Positions 37,251 to 49,062 of a stretch of 64,000 nt of DNA are shown here, piece by piece. This DNA is from Nageia nagi (Eukaryota > Pinophyta). The stretch covers positions 164,300,001 through 164,364,000 of the forward strand of contig JBITNC010000001.1 in the NCBI GenBank assembly GCA_050084985.1, in the 5' to 3' direction. The position numbers and the translations under genes are program-made. The notes beneath the pieces are model-generated. The model had not been told where the DNA came from. It saw nothing but the letters and a program-made list of their open reading frames with translations, and did not search any database. Positions within the stretch are counted from its first letter, which is position 1. Each line of letters starts with the position of its first letter.

Positions 37251-39704
37251 GGTGGTCATTTTAAGGTTGTGACCTCAAAACTCTCGTTGAGCACTAGAGA
37301 AATGTCCCTTGTATTATTACCTAAGTTCTTTTTGAGCATTCTCTACTCAAAGACAAACCTGAGCCTCATAAATGGCATCGATCATCACCCACTAAGAATC
37401 CACCATGTTCTTCTCCTCATTAGTACTCTCCACACAAGTTCTTAACAACTTTTGAACCTACTTAGATAAACTACCTTCTTATGCAACCAAATTTGATGCC
37501 TCTCTTACGAGTTGTGTTTGGAGTACACATCCGAAATATATAACACAAACAAGGAATTAAGCCCCCTTAGTCTATTGTATAGAATGAATGGAAACAATCT
37601 ATCCAAGCACTCCTCCATCATATGATGGCAAGTGATTTAATGAAACCTACATGATTTTCTAAAATGTTATTCCTCATAAAATTTTATATTTACATGTCTT
37701 TTTATTACTATATGCTACTTTTGAAATACATATATCCATCCATTTTTTCATGATTAATTATTATATTTTTTTGATATAATAATTATAAAGAAAAATAAAT
37801 AAAAGCTTTTAAAAATATATAAATAAGTAACTAGAAACCAAACTAAAAACCTTCTAAAAATATATTAGCATGCTCAACAATAACAATGTCCATCAAAACA
37901 TAGTTTGACCCTAAAATCTAAGATTGATAAAATTCAACAATGATAGTGTACATCCAAACCTAGCTTAAAATCTAACTATAAGATTGACACAATTCAAATG
38001 TTCTAAAAGCTTGTATTATGAACCATAGAATAAAGAGTAGTAAAAAGATATCAAATCAACATGGTCTAATATGTAAGGATTTAACGTGTTGTTCAACTTG
38101 TAAATGAGGTGAAATATCTTATTATAAAACTTAAATAGCAAGAAGTTAATTTCTCTTAATATGTGTAACATCATGAGATATGATAAACTTTAGTTCTAAT
38201 GTTTAAATCATCAATATTGTAAAATATGTATATGAGAATCCATTATTAAATGGAATGTGATGATTTTATCATGTTCAAGAGGTTCTTCACATGGAAAATG
38301 CCATTAGATATTAAACAATGGGCTAACTCCTATCAAGGTTGTTTAAAATACAATGAAATGCATGAACTAAAAACGATATAATGAACTGCCTGAATTCAAA
38401 GGAGAATAAACTCAATACAAGAAAATATAATGAACCTTGTGAATTCAAGGGAGAATATTACATAAGATAATATTGAGAAAACTAATAGTTTTGATTTTCC
38501 CTTCAAACCATCAATACAAAACTAAAGATATTAAGAAATTTAACTTTTAAAAATTTCATATGTAAAAGATCTTCAATAAAATTAATGGTAATAATACATT
38601 TTTTAAATTTATGTTAAGAAAATTCATAATATACCCTTCCACCTATATTTATCTCATAAATACAATTTAAAATTTATGCATATGTAATTGCATATTTTAG
38701 AATATTGTGAGAAGCATCTTCTTCCACATAATTCATCACTACCTACAATCCTATTTGAAAATGTTTAAAGACCTAATTTTAACCGTTTTCCATGTTTTAG
38801 ACTATGGACTTGCAAACAAGAAACAAAATTTAGAAAGCGGTTCTTCATTCCATTTTAATAAGAAGCTTTAAGAGTTTTAGTATCGTGTCCCATAGATTTG
38901 ACCACAAATACTATAATATGTCTTATCCACACAAAGTCAGCTTTCTTTCTTTCTTGACAAATGATTTGCATATGGTGAATCATTTAATTTTCAAGATGTA
39001 TGCTTTAGCGATGAAAACTTCCCCTTGTTCTTACCGTATTATTTTTGTTTTAGGCCTATGGAATTCCAAATACCCAAAAAAATTGTTATTCAATTAAGTG
39101 CTAAATCTTAGATGGCACAATTTGGAGCATCGGTTGTAAATGCATGTGTCCATTGTTCTTGTGGCATTCTGAGATTTTGTACATACTAAAATTGCTAGCA
39201 ATCCTTTGAAGTATGATTTCTATATTTGGAGGAGACTTTGTATGGGTATCTTAGCCCAATCTTACGAATAGGCTAGTATAGTATGAAGTTAGGGTGCGCC
39301 ACTGGCACCTCTTAAATACAATTGATGTGCAGAAAAGGTATCGCATTGAGCCAAGTAAGCCCAATTATTGATATAATGTAACCAATTCATGCTCAAGATT
39401 TCAACCAATATGGAATATAATTATTGAATAGCTAGCAACAACCCTCCAATTGATTATTCTAAATTGATAAATTAGAGAAGAAGAATCACAAAACTCGCTA
39501 TTGTTGCAAAACTACTCTATAATGTTTCCCAAGATCAACAGAGTTGGTTGATTGACAATAATATAATGGTGATATTACACAGGATAAATACCACTGCATC
39601 TCATCAGTCAAAGAAAACCACCTAAATGCTGTTCTTAGTTAACTCGTAACTAGAGGAAAAAAGAGAATGGACCGTCACAAAAGAAAATTTTACTTGTAAA
39701 ATTT
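37251..39704. other. Intergenic, AT-rich; downstream of the RING-H2 gene
   Basis: No coding or repeat identity was recognised. The right end includes the 3' flank of the minus-strand RING-H2 gene, where its untranslated region and polyadenylation signal should lie. No single clear signal could be chosen. Confidence 0.4.
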
Positions 39705-42590
39705 TTAAATAAGATGGCAAATATCCTGCCTACATACAGGGCAAGATCCATGCCTTAAAAGCCATTTGTCTAGACAGGACATGTGAAATGTATGTAAACA
39801 TAAAGGCAAGCTCCTACCAATTTCCCCTTGTTGGAGATCCTGAACAAACACATGAGATATCAATAAGTATGATTTCTACTGAACTTTAAAAACAAGCCTA
39901 GACAGAGAGCTCAATAGAATACAATACTATCCAAAAAAAATTCAATAATTGAAAAGCTAACCTGCAAACAAATAGTGCAGCCAATGTTCTGGCCTGATAC
40001 ATCAGTTTTATTTTCTTCAGTTATATAATGCCAAGGAAGCTTCTCCAGACAAGCACCTGACAAGCACTTCATTCCACCACCTCCAAAAATATCATATCTA
40101 TTCTCATAACTTGTGTCTGCAATACTAGCCTGTTCATCATAGCTGTTTTTACAATCTATTCAAGGGACAAATTGCTAGAAAGAAATGAATTCACTTAACA
40201 TTGGAAAGGTGAGAACAACCTGCCAAAGATATGCAGTTGACATCGCCAAGCCCACTCGTTCCCGAACTAATCTTCCATTTAGAAGGCCTTCAATGAAATC
40301 TACCTATTTATGTAATGAAGACACCATTAAACATAGAGTGCAACAAAGACAATCCTGATATCAGCTTTTAACCTACACCTGCAATATTTATTTTAGGGCT
40401 GTTCAGTACCATATACTGCATATACTCCATCATGGTGGTCCCCAAAGTCCTACCAAGACATGTCTGGTTTTCATCATTTATCAGCTGAAATGAGTTTACA
40501 CTGGAAATGGTAAATTAACAGACTAAGACAAAACTGCTTAAGCCTAAGAAAACTAATGATTATCAAACTACTAGTCATGGAAGTTTATGGATGATCAGAA
40601 TTGTTTTCTACACAAGACCTTGATAATAAGAAATTATCATTTATAGTTATTGTTGGAACTCACTGACCATTGATGATGAGTATGGCAGTCCAGATCTCTC
40701 AGAATACCAAAATGCCACAGAGATCTCCAAAAGCTCTACACAAAAAACAGTCCCTACAATGGATCCTAGCACACCTCCATATAGCATGTTCATCCCAACG
40801 GCTTGACTAGCGAATGCTCCAGCAAGAGAACCAATGAAAGCACCCACTGCAGATGCATGCAAAAATAATAAAATATATATAACAGACAAAGCGTATAGAT
40901 GAACATTTGACATTACTCTTTCAAAGTTGAGGCAACCATAAACTGTAGAATTTATTAAATACCACAAAAACAAGAATCCTCGTTTAAAATGAAAAGCCCA
41001 GAACCATGTGAAGTAGCAAGACCCCGGACTGGTAACATCCAGCAAAACAAATACCTAGAAAAAGCATCAATTCAAGCAGAAATTTTTAAACATATAAAAA
41101 ATACATCACTACAATGTGAATATGGTTCTATTGTGGCAATGCGAATGTTAGTTTTAGTTTTTAGTCTACATATTGTTATGTAAGAGACATATCCACAACT
41201 TAAAAATTGCTAAAATATTTAAGCAAGTTCGTCTAAGGTCCATCAATTTATGCAATCTTGTAAACATCGAGAAGGAAGATGTTAGAACATTTAGAGAAAT
41301 AGACTACATCAGAGAAGCAAGTGAATGTTCTCATAAAGCTTGGATGTTGAGGTGTTGGAGGGACTTTCAGATAGTTTGAGCAAATATGTTGGGAAGTAAC
41401 GATCCAAATAAACTTCAACGGTAAGACATTTCGAGGAATAAGATTTTTATATGTGCGTTGTGATCCTGTGTCACCTGACTCTCCCTCTGCCATTAGCCTA
41501 TTCACAGATTGCATTCGAGCTCATGCGTTCAGCCATATGGCTGCATCCCCTTTGGAACAGTTTTGACTAATGAAGTAAAATATAAAAAAATTTAACCAAA
41601 CCTTTTTTAACTTGATCACAAAAGACCAACATGGACTATGAAAAACGAAGAGTGAAGGTAAGGTTTTCTATATCTAGTTTTCTTGATGATTATGGCACAA
41701 CTGAAGTGGCCAGGAAAAGTATTACCCAATTGGAGAGTCCATTGTTGCAAGATAAAAACTCAAGCAATCCAAGATTGAGGATTGCTCCAAAATGGTGTTA
41801 AGAGCATGTAGCAATAGTGGAGAAATCAATCTCTTTTGTTCCTGATTTCCAGACGGTATGTTTGCAGATCCTTCTAATAATGAATCATATTTAAACAAAA
41901 CAGGGGGCATATTTAGGCGCATTCATTTAAGAACTGTTGGTCATTTTTTTCTTATTAAGAAAAACATGAAAGGATTTTGGACACAAATTGAAATTGAAAG
42001 ACGTCAGCCATCTTTCTCATCAAAATTAGCTACACAGCCCAGGTGGAGGACTTTAACCCTTCAAATTCTTAGGAAAAGCAGATTAAGTTTTTTTTTAAAT
42101 GAAAATTGCGAGTTACAAAATGCTCCCAGAATATACTCTTATAGAACATTGGCAGAGTAAGAAGTAGACTTAGTATTTTAACAAAAGTTGTAACATTCCT
42201 CTGATAATTATGTTTCTGACCAAATTCAAATTTGGGGGAAAAGAAACAAACTCTCATTCAAAAAATCATTTCTGAAATCCTTATAACAAAACAAAACAAA
42301 TTTGCGGTAAAAGAAACAAACTCCACAACGATTATCATAAAAGAGGAAGTTGTCAGCATCCATTATAGTAAAACAAAAGAAGAATGAAAAGTGTGTATAC
42401 CCAGAGCAAAAACTGCACTTTTTATCAGGGAAACATGATAAACTCCATCAGCAGAGCCTTCCTCATTTCTGTCCCAAAATCTTCTATTATAATAGTTTCT
42501 TGAAACTCCACACATGGTACATACACTGCTAGAATCACTGTATTCATTCACAAAAGTACAAGCCTCACAAACCCATTCCACATTCGCCAT
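39705..42590 (-). CDS. NIP-like RING-H2 protein with RanBP2 zinc finger
   Basis: Five exons: 42590-42401, 40846-40668, 40303-40220, 40129-39962, 39839-39705 (stop TAA). All introns run GT...AG and the frame stays open for 251 residues. Residues 1-28 form a RanBP2-type zinc finger (W6, C8, C11, N15, C24, C27). Residues about 54-108 are glycine- and alanine-rich and hydrophobic, the membrane segment of NEP1-interacting proteins. C202, C205, C221, H223, H226, C229, C240, C243 make a canonical C3H2C3 RING-H2, with W233 in the usual E2-contact position. The C-terminal part follows NIP family text ([29 protein letters not shown]). Known family members are membrane-anchored E3 ligase-like proteins. 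One Arabidopsis member binds a plastid RNA polymerase and others bind fungal NEP1. The ligase role is inferred. This is the only intact coding unit in the window. Confidence 0.88.
40847..42400 (-). other. Intron 1 of the RING-H2 gene
   Basis: A 1554-bp intron with donor GTATAC after codon-phase 1 and acceptor TGCAG. It separates the RanBP2 finger exon from the membrane-segment exon. No transposon end or nested gene is recognised. Several antisense open stretches are present but look random. The other introns are 364, 90 and 122 bp. Confidence 0.75.
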
Positions 42591-43400
42591 CTTGATTCTT
42601 CTCAGAAATATCCTACTACCCAGGACATATATCTATCTTGTGGCTGGAAGCAAGAAGTGCCTTTTTCAATTCCACAAGGTCAAGCAAAACCAAAAACTTT
42701 ATTGTAAACCATTAAACACCGATGAAGTAAACCATTGGTTTGTTGTTGGTACCAAACTGACCAACTAATCTGAATTTTTAAGCCAGAGAGTGGAATAATT
42801 AAAAGTCTAAAAGATCTTTCCCTACATGGATAACTTGTCATCCAAGAAAAAGTCTGATTCTCAGATTTTTGTTCTTCCTCTGATCTGTAACTATCAACTA
42901 ATACAAGTTTCTGCCACTATACATTATAAGGATCGTAGTATAATATTAATCCTGGTATTTGTTACAGTGTGTTGCAGCCCACAATATCTTCTATTGGCAG
43001 TATGTAACACTACCAGACTTTGGTTCATTCATGGACAATATGGCAGTGGGTCCCTGAGTTCTGAACACGAAAACAGACGTGGGACGGGTTGATACGTTCG
43101 TGTGTGTGTGTTTTAATTATTTAAGGTGAAGACTTGCTTGCCTTGTGGAATGTGGCAGATGCATATGGGCATCATAATTGCAAACAAATCAAGAAAAGTG
43201 ACAATGAATGCCTGTACAGTACAGTATGGATATTTTGGAAGGAACGAGTCTGCATCGTGCTTGGAAAACAATGTATTGGCTTATGGAAATGTTCATCCTT
43301 TTTAAAAGTGACGCCGTCCTCCATTGATGGCAACTCCTTTAATAGGCTATTAAGAGTACATATTTTGAGGCGTGGAAAATGACATATGAGAGATTTCCAA
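42591..43400 (-). promoter_or_regulatory. Upstream region of the RING-H2 gene
   Basis: Lies 5' of the start codon and is less AT-rich than the repeats around it. It holds several CpG sites, including CCACGT on the minus strand at 43077-43082 (an ACGT-core, G-box-like word) and GATACGTTCG nearby. No TATA box could be chosen with confidence. Open stretches on the plus strand here have no recognised similarity. Confidence 0.4.
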
Positions 43401-44617
43401 ATACCATGATATACTTATTATGAGATATAAATACTTATAGAGGTAAAACATGAACTATCCATACAGATCAAGTGACAGGGATTATCCATCACATGAAATG
43501 AAACTCACATGTGAACTATTGAAGAATAATAACAATTTGTTGAAAGTGAAAAAATACCATTCCTAACACTAGCTTTATTACATCAATGTTTTTAACAAGG
43601 ATAGGTGGACTGTCAATATACATGGCTGCTGGAAATTAGTAATAGTGGAATTTATCTCACTAGATTGCTTCATTTGACCATGGATGATGATAAATTCAAC
43701 CATACATGATTCTTCACTTCAATTGGATAGAGACACATACAACCAATCATACATAATTAGATAGAGACATACACATTATCTAACATTAAAGTTGTAAACA
43801 TAGATACACATTATTGTTTACAACATATGACTAGGGAAATAGATGCAAATCATTTTCAACAACTATGATTAAGGATAAATCCTTGAGCTTGCCTCTTTGA
43901 CTAAGAGAATCCTTATGGTAACCTTCTCATCCACCCGAGTTGCAAGATTGCATGGATCATCAGTCACTGCAACCATCAGGTGTAGTAGAGCGGATCATTA
44001 CTTACGAGGTTTACTCCATCAATTGTAAGTCAAATCTTCATTTTCTCTTATAGTTTGTAACAACTCAAAGCATTTTCAAATTTTGGATTGAGTGCAAAAT
44101 CTATGAGGAAACAATATATCCCCTTGATGTGAACTTCTATAATAATTTTAGGAGTGCCAAGTACTATCAACCATGCACTCAATTTTTTAAGTTTTTTTTT
44201 TAAATCTATTCTACAATAATTTTTTTTTAATATTTGAAAGAGCAACAACATTTTACATTACATTCACCATAAAATCAACCATGATTCTCAAAACCACTTG
44301 CAATTTGATATTTATGGTACACCTCAACAAATTTGATTGTTCAACATCATCACATCTCTCTTCACTTATTTTTCCATAAATCTTCTGCAATTTTGATTGA
44401 AGATATGTACAAAGATCCTGTCCAAACCATTTGTGGTTATTCTTGATGAAGAATTGCATGCATTTTAGAACATAATGAGACGTTAGGAGCCATCATTCAA
44501 GCCATGATTGAAGTGGAATTGTTCATGATAGGAAGCTCAAACCCCTCTTCCAGTGAATATTCTCTATATATTTTTTAAAATGTTATAAAGATTAAAACGG
44601 ATAATAAGACACTTCAA
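43401..44617. other. No gene recognised
   Basis: AT-rich spacer between the RING-H2 upstream region and a copia relic. It probably includes decayed upstream parts of that copia element, but no domain can be named. Confidence 0.4.
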
Positions 44618-45831
44618 ATGCATCCTTTAACACAAGTTTTAGACAACTTTCATAGGAGACTCACTAGAGGTCAAGCTCAAGGAATTGACCAAGTTGTACA
44701 AAGGCTTGAGAAGATGCACATGTATGGTGATGAAGATGAAGATGAGGTAAGAGGTGATTTTGTTAATTATGCCTTTATGACTATTGTTGATTTAGAATCT
44801 TCATGTTTTATAGAATCTTGTTCTAAAGATGTTTGGATGCAAGCAATGAAAGAGGAGATAAATTCCATTGAGAAGAATGATGCTTGGGAGCTTGTATAAC
44901 TACCCAAGGGAAAGAAATATATGGGTTCCAAGTGGGTCTCTAAGTCCAAGAATAACAACGATGAAAGCATTGAGAGACACAAGGCTAGCCTTATGGCTAA
45001 AGGATTCACACAAAGGTATGTAATTGATTATGAAGGAAGTTTTGCACCTATAGCTAGGCAACAAATAGTAAGAATGGTAATTTTCTTAGTTGATCAAACG
45101 AGGTGGATTATGTAAAAAATATTTTTTTGAATAAGTACTTAGATGAAGAAGTATATGTACAACAACCTCAAGGTTTTGATATTAAAAAAAAATATCTACA
45201 AGTTGAAGAATGCATTATATGGCTTAAGCATGCTCCAAGAGCTTGGTATTTTAGCATTAAGGGTTACTTTCAATAGATTGGCTTTAAGAGAAGCAAACTT
45301 GGACCTATTATATACTTCAAGAAAGAACGTGATGACATTTTGCTTATTTATTTGTATGTTGATGACTTGATTTATATGAGTAGCAGATCCAAGTTGAAAG
45401 ATAATTTTAAGTTTGTTATGATGAATGAGTTTGAGATGACAGATTTGGGATTGATGCATTATTTTCTTGGAATAAATGCACACCAAAGAAAGGATGAAAT
45501 CTTGATTTATCAAACTACGTATGTAAAGGACATGTTGAAAAATTATGACATGGATAGTTGCAAACTAATCCCTACTCGCATCGTACATGGTGAGTTTTTA
45601 TGTGAAGATGATGGGATTGAAAAGATGAATATGACCATATATAGGAGCATTATTGGGAGTTTGATGTTTATCAAAAATACCAAACCAAATATTGTATATG
45701 ATATCTCACTTGTGTTTAAATATATGAGTGATCCATCTTCTTTATATTTGAAGGTTGTTAAAAGAATTTTGAGGTATGTTAAAGGTATCGTTGACTTTGG
45801 CATACATTATTTTCTGAGTAGAATAGAATAG
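44618..45831 (+). pseudogene. Ty1/copia reverse transcriptase relic
   Basis: The plus strand shows the linker and RVT_2 polymerase of a copia element. A WMQAMKEEINSIEKNDAWEL block (44837-44899) is followed by GSKWVSKSKNN, AKGFTQRY and DYEGSFAPIAR. The catalytic YVDD motif lies in LIYLYVDDLIYMS (about 45343-45380), then MTDLGLMHYFLGI and RSIIGSLMFI. Stops at about 44897 and 45112, and a frame change near 45140-45200, disable it. The segment 45340-45831 is open for 163 residues. RNase H continues after a gap at 46860. Different text from the minus-strand copia copies shows a separate family. Confidence 0.85.
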
Positions 45832-46455
45832 GATTATTTTGATGTCATTTTAAACCTATTACTATGTAGTTACTATAATCATTTATCCAGGAGTAAATAT
45901 ATATCAAATAGGTATTTGAATGGTTGATAGGATATGTAGATATGAGTCTTTTAACATCCTTTTAAACCCATTGGTTTGTAGGACATGTAAAAAAATTTCC
46001 AAAAGTAAATATTTATCAATTAAGTATTTGAATTATTATTTCTCGTATAAAGAAAAATATTGAACAATGCACAAATGCATAGATATTCCAAGAAAAATAA
46101 TAATACTCCCAATGATAATTGACCACAATCCCTCAAACCCACCTAATGAAAATAAATCATTCAAACAAAATTCTAGATACATAATCAAGCATAGTATGAT
46201 GATGTTTGTTAAAACATCAAGAAACTAAGGTTTGATGGCACCCACATTGAACATCACAAGTTCTACTCTCACCTATTACATTGATGATATTTAGAAACTC
46301 TTCATAGGTCCTATAAAGTAATAGGTTTGAACGATGTTAAATATTTACTTTACCTTTATTAGTGTTTCATAAAACATTAAACAAATATTAAATTTTATAA
46401 ACAAATTAAGAAAAATAAATAAATTTTCAAATAAGGAGCATCTATAGTTAGCCCA
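45832..46455. other. Insertion of unknown sequence inside a copia relic
   Basis: Separates copia polymerase from its RNase H region, together with the next tandem repeat. No domain is recognised. Two similar words (AGTAAATAT...TATCAA...GTATTTGAAT, near 45890 and 46000) suggest a short direct repeat. Confidence 0.4.
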
Positions 46456-46712
46456 ATAATAATGAACTCTACAATAAGAATTTATTGTCAGTCCAACAGT
46501 AGTGAATTCCATAGTTGGAATTTGTTGTTGATAACAAAAAATCTCCCAATAAGAATTTGTTTCCAATTAGATAGCAACAAATTCCACAATGAGAATTTGC
46601 TACCAAGTAAGCAACAATGAATCCCATAACAGGAATTTGTTACTGGCTAAGTAGCAACAAATCCCACAGCAAGGATCTGCTATCGACATAGCATCATTGA
46701 ATTCGTTACCCA
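46456..46712. repeat. Decayed tandem repeat, period about 39 bp, six copies
   Basis: Units such as AGCAACAAATTCCACAATGA followed by GAATTTG recur near 46461, 46501, 46541, 46578, 46617 and 46656, with a partial unit at 46697. Copies differ by substitutions and small gaps. Confidence 0.7.
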
Positions 46713-46859
46713 ACCCAAACTCTTATATTTATCCCTAATTTAGATGGAATTTAGTTTCAATGATTCAGACTGTGGTAATAATCTTAATGACAAAAAGTCT
46801 ACATCTAGAATTTTTTTATTTGAACTAATCCCTTTGAGTTCAAGGAAATAAGAATCAAT

Positions 46860-47212
46860 AGAATTATCTTCCATTGAGGCTAAGTACATGCACTTACAAT
46901 AGTTTCTACTTAGGCCTTATGGATCAAGAAAGTGTTGGAAGACATAGATGAGAAACATAATATTCCTACTACATTTTTTTATGATAATATGAGTATCATA
47001 CATTTGATAAAATCTTATGCACCATAGTAGATCCAAGCATTTTCACATGAAATATCATTTTATCAAAGATATGATAGAAAAAAGTAGGTTGAATTGAGAT
47101 ATTAAAACACCCATGATCAATTAGTTGATATAATTATTAAAGGTGTGGCAAAAGCTCATTTCTTAAGACTCAAAAATATTCTTGTGAACCCTTTCAACAT
47201 CAAGGAGGAGAA
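46860..47212 (+). pseudogene. Copia RNase H end and polypurine tract
   Basis: The reading resembles the copia RNase H C-terminus: a FFYDNMSIIHL-like stretch with frame breaks (near 46975-47010), then RSKHFHMKYHFIKDMIEKS (about 47028-47085). Purine tract AAGGAGGAGAA (47202-47212) ends the internal region, and the LTR starts TGTTGGAATATG at 47213. It continues the element of 44618-45831. Confidence 0.7.
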
Positions 47213-47285
47213 TGTTGGAATATGATGTTGAACATGTGGCATTTCAAATTGGCAAAATTAATTTGTAGTTTATTTTGTAATTGTA
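47213..47285 (+). repeat. Truncated 3' LTR start of the plus-strand copia
   Basis: TGTTGGAATATG directly follows the purine tract. After about 70 bp the sequence turns into coding text of another copia, so only the first part of the LTR is left. Confidence 0.5.
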
Positions 47286-47700
47286 AATGAGAAGAATATG
47301 TAATTGTAGGAATATTTCAGTTTGTGACATTTTGAAAAGCAAACTTGATAGTGAGGGTTACAAGGTTGCATTCAGAAATGATGCTTGTGAAGTTATTAAG
47401 GGTTCAATGGTGGTAGGTAGAGATAAAATGGTTGATACTTTTTATTTACTTGCACATATTCCATGGACTTAGTTTCCATAAGTGAGGATGCATGTTTGTG
47501 GCACCAAAGACTTGTTCACATGAGTGAAAAAGGTATGCAAATTTTACATTGAAGAGAGTTATTATCAAAACTAAAAGAAATTGACATGGGGTGTTGTGAC
47601 TATTGTGTTTATGGAAAACATAAGAGGGTAAGATTCCTCAAGTTTGGAAAAGAGAAGAAGAAGGAGAAACCAAAGCTTGTGCACTCATATATTTGGGGTA
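47286..47700 (+). pseudogene. Copia GAG-pre-integrase and zinc-binding fragment
   Basis: Reading across frames gives LDSEGYKVAFRNDACEVIKG, then HIP, then a WHQRLVHMSEKGMQIL-like block and CDYCVYGKHKRVRFLKFGK. This is the GAG-pre-integrase domain with the H-x3-H and C-x2-C zinc ligands that precede copia integrase. It ends at 47705, where a minus-strand LTR begins. The rest of the integrase is absent. Confidence 0.7.
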
Positions 47701-47705
47701 CATCT

Positions 47706-47821
47706 TGAAGGATTTAATCCTAAAAGAATAAAATCCTAATCTACCAAGATCACTTGAAAGCTCTCTTAAACATCAACACTCAAAGCATAAATTCAATAGC
47801 CAATCTCACAAATTTGACACA
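47706..47821 (-). repeat. Left piece of an older copia LTR, split by the 8.5-kb copia
   Basis: Starts TGAAGGATTTAATCC and resembles the inner element's own LTR (shared AAGATCACTTGAAAGCTC-like text). It stops at ACACA (47817-47821). The remainder of the same LTR resumes at 56374-56762. Confidence 0.65.
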
Positions 47822-48320
47822 TGAAAGAATTGAACTATAACATGAACAACTCTAAACTCCCAAGATCACATGAAATCTCATAATACACATTTAACAAACT
47901 CACAAAGCAATCTCACAAAGATAACACAAGATGTAAGTGGTTCCTCCAACTAGGAGTACATCCACTAACTAGATCTCTCTTCTTAACAAATATGAACTCT
48001 TACAATCCTCCTACACTTTTCTCCTAAACACTATCCTATAGCATAACTTTACTTCACAAATTGATGTGTGATCACAAAGAGGGAGCCTTTGATTTACAAG
48101 CCAAAGTCCCTCTTTGGATCACCCTTTTATCCAATGTAGAAAAGCATGATATGCACATCCTTTTACCCAAGGGGCATGCTCATGACATGGAGTGTAGGAC
48201 AAGTTACATTATCATATTCACTTAAATACTTAAGGTATCAAATGATACCCTTAAGTATTAGTAAACTTACATAGAAGATTATTACAAAAAATTTACAATA
48301 ATGCATTATACATTCCAACA
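47822..48320 (-). repeat. 3' LTR of the 8.5-kb copia
   Basis: Minus-strand reading starts TGTTGGAATG and ends in TTCTTTCA. It matches 55874-56373 throughout. Minus-strand text just outside (TTAAGGAG) is the purine tract remnant. Confidence 0.9.
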
Positions 48321-49062
48321 CTCCTTAATGTAATATTGGGATATAGCAAAAAAAAGATATGGAAGAGAGAAAGTAAAATAGTTCTCCTCCAAATAGATAC
48401 AATGGAGATGAGAACTTTTTACATATTTGTGAAGTAAGAAAGATCTAGTACATGAAGTAGTCACTACTTTGCTAAATATTTGTGAACTTTTCACTACTTT
48501 GCTAAATATAATCATTAACCACAACCAATTTCAATGTACATGAAGTAGTCATCCAACTGAAATTCATAAAGAGTCTCCAAGAGCCTACATACTTGAAGTA
48601 ACCTGCAATCTCAAAGGAACCTACAAGTCATAAGTAGCTCAAATAATAAGATCAGTTAAACACAACATATTCATATCAATTAGGATAGATGAATCACTCA
48701 AATTCCATCATGAACTAATCAATGGTGTACTATAAGTCATCATAAAGATGCCAAGCCAAAACTCATAGTCGCTTGTTGTATATAAAATATGTGTTGATTA
48801 TCATTACAAAATAGAGCATGCACATACGAGTTCCTCACATATGGATAACTAAATAGTGCTAAAATACACATAAGAGTTCCTCACACATGGATAACTAAAT
48901 AGTGCTAGATTGGCCAATCTTTTTACTTTAGAAACTTTGTACAACAAGTTCCTCATGCAAAATGAACTTACCACGAAGGTGTATAACAAAATCAACACTA
49001 TACAACATAAAATCCTCCTAGGGGTGAAGTGGTCATCACAAATATGAATTTGACATAAGAAT
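48321..49062 (-). other. 3' non-coding region of the 8.5-kb copia
   Basis: Lies between the RNase H end and the LTR. The same text, diverged, recurs at 57251-57806 and in part at 60836-60984, so it belongs to the family. It contains a local duplication of the words CACATATGGATAACTAAATAG (near 48836 and 48882). Confidence 0.65.

Noticed and set aside
40380-40520. Possible extra exon in intron 2 of the RING-H2 gene
   Set aside because: The minus strand has an open stretch here, but exon 2 ends at codon phase 0 and exon 3 starts in phase 0. Joined directly they give continuous NIP family text (SSSM to [12 protein letters not shown]).
40989-42160. Plus-strand open stretches in intron 1 (for example 41858-42160)
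   Set aside because: No similarity to known proteins, and they are antisense to the intron of a real gene. Length is as expected by chance.
42826-43382. Plus-strand open stretches upstream of the RING-H2 gene
   Set aside because: Composition is slightly gene-like, but no domain, splice support or homology could be named. They more likely reflect the less AT-rich promoter region.
45340-45831. 163-residue copia polymerase segment as a functional gene
   Set aside because: It begins in mid-domain at the YVDD motif, upstream parts are frame-broken and RNase H is displaced.
46456-46712. CRISPR-like spaced repeats
   Set aside because: Units are contiguous and diverged with no constant repeat and unique spacers, and the DNA is from a plant nucleus.
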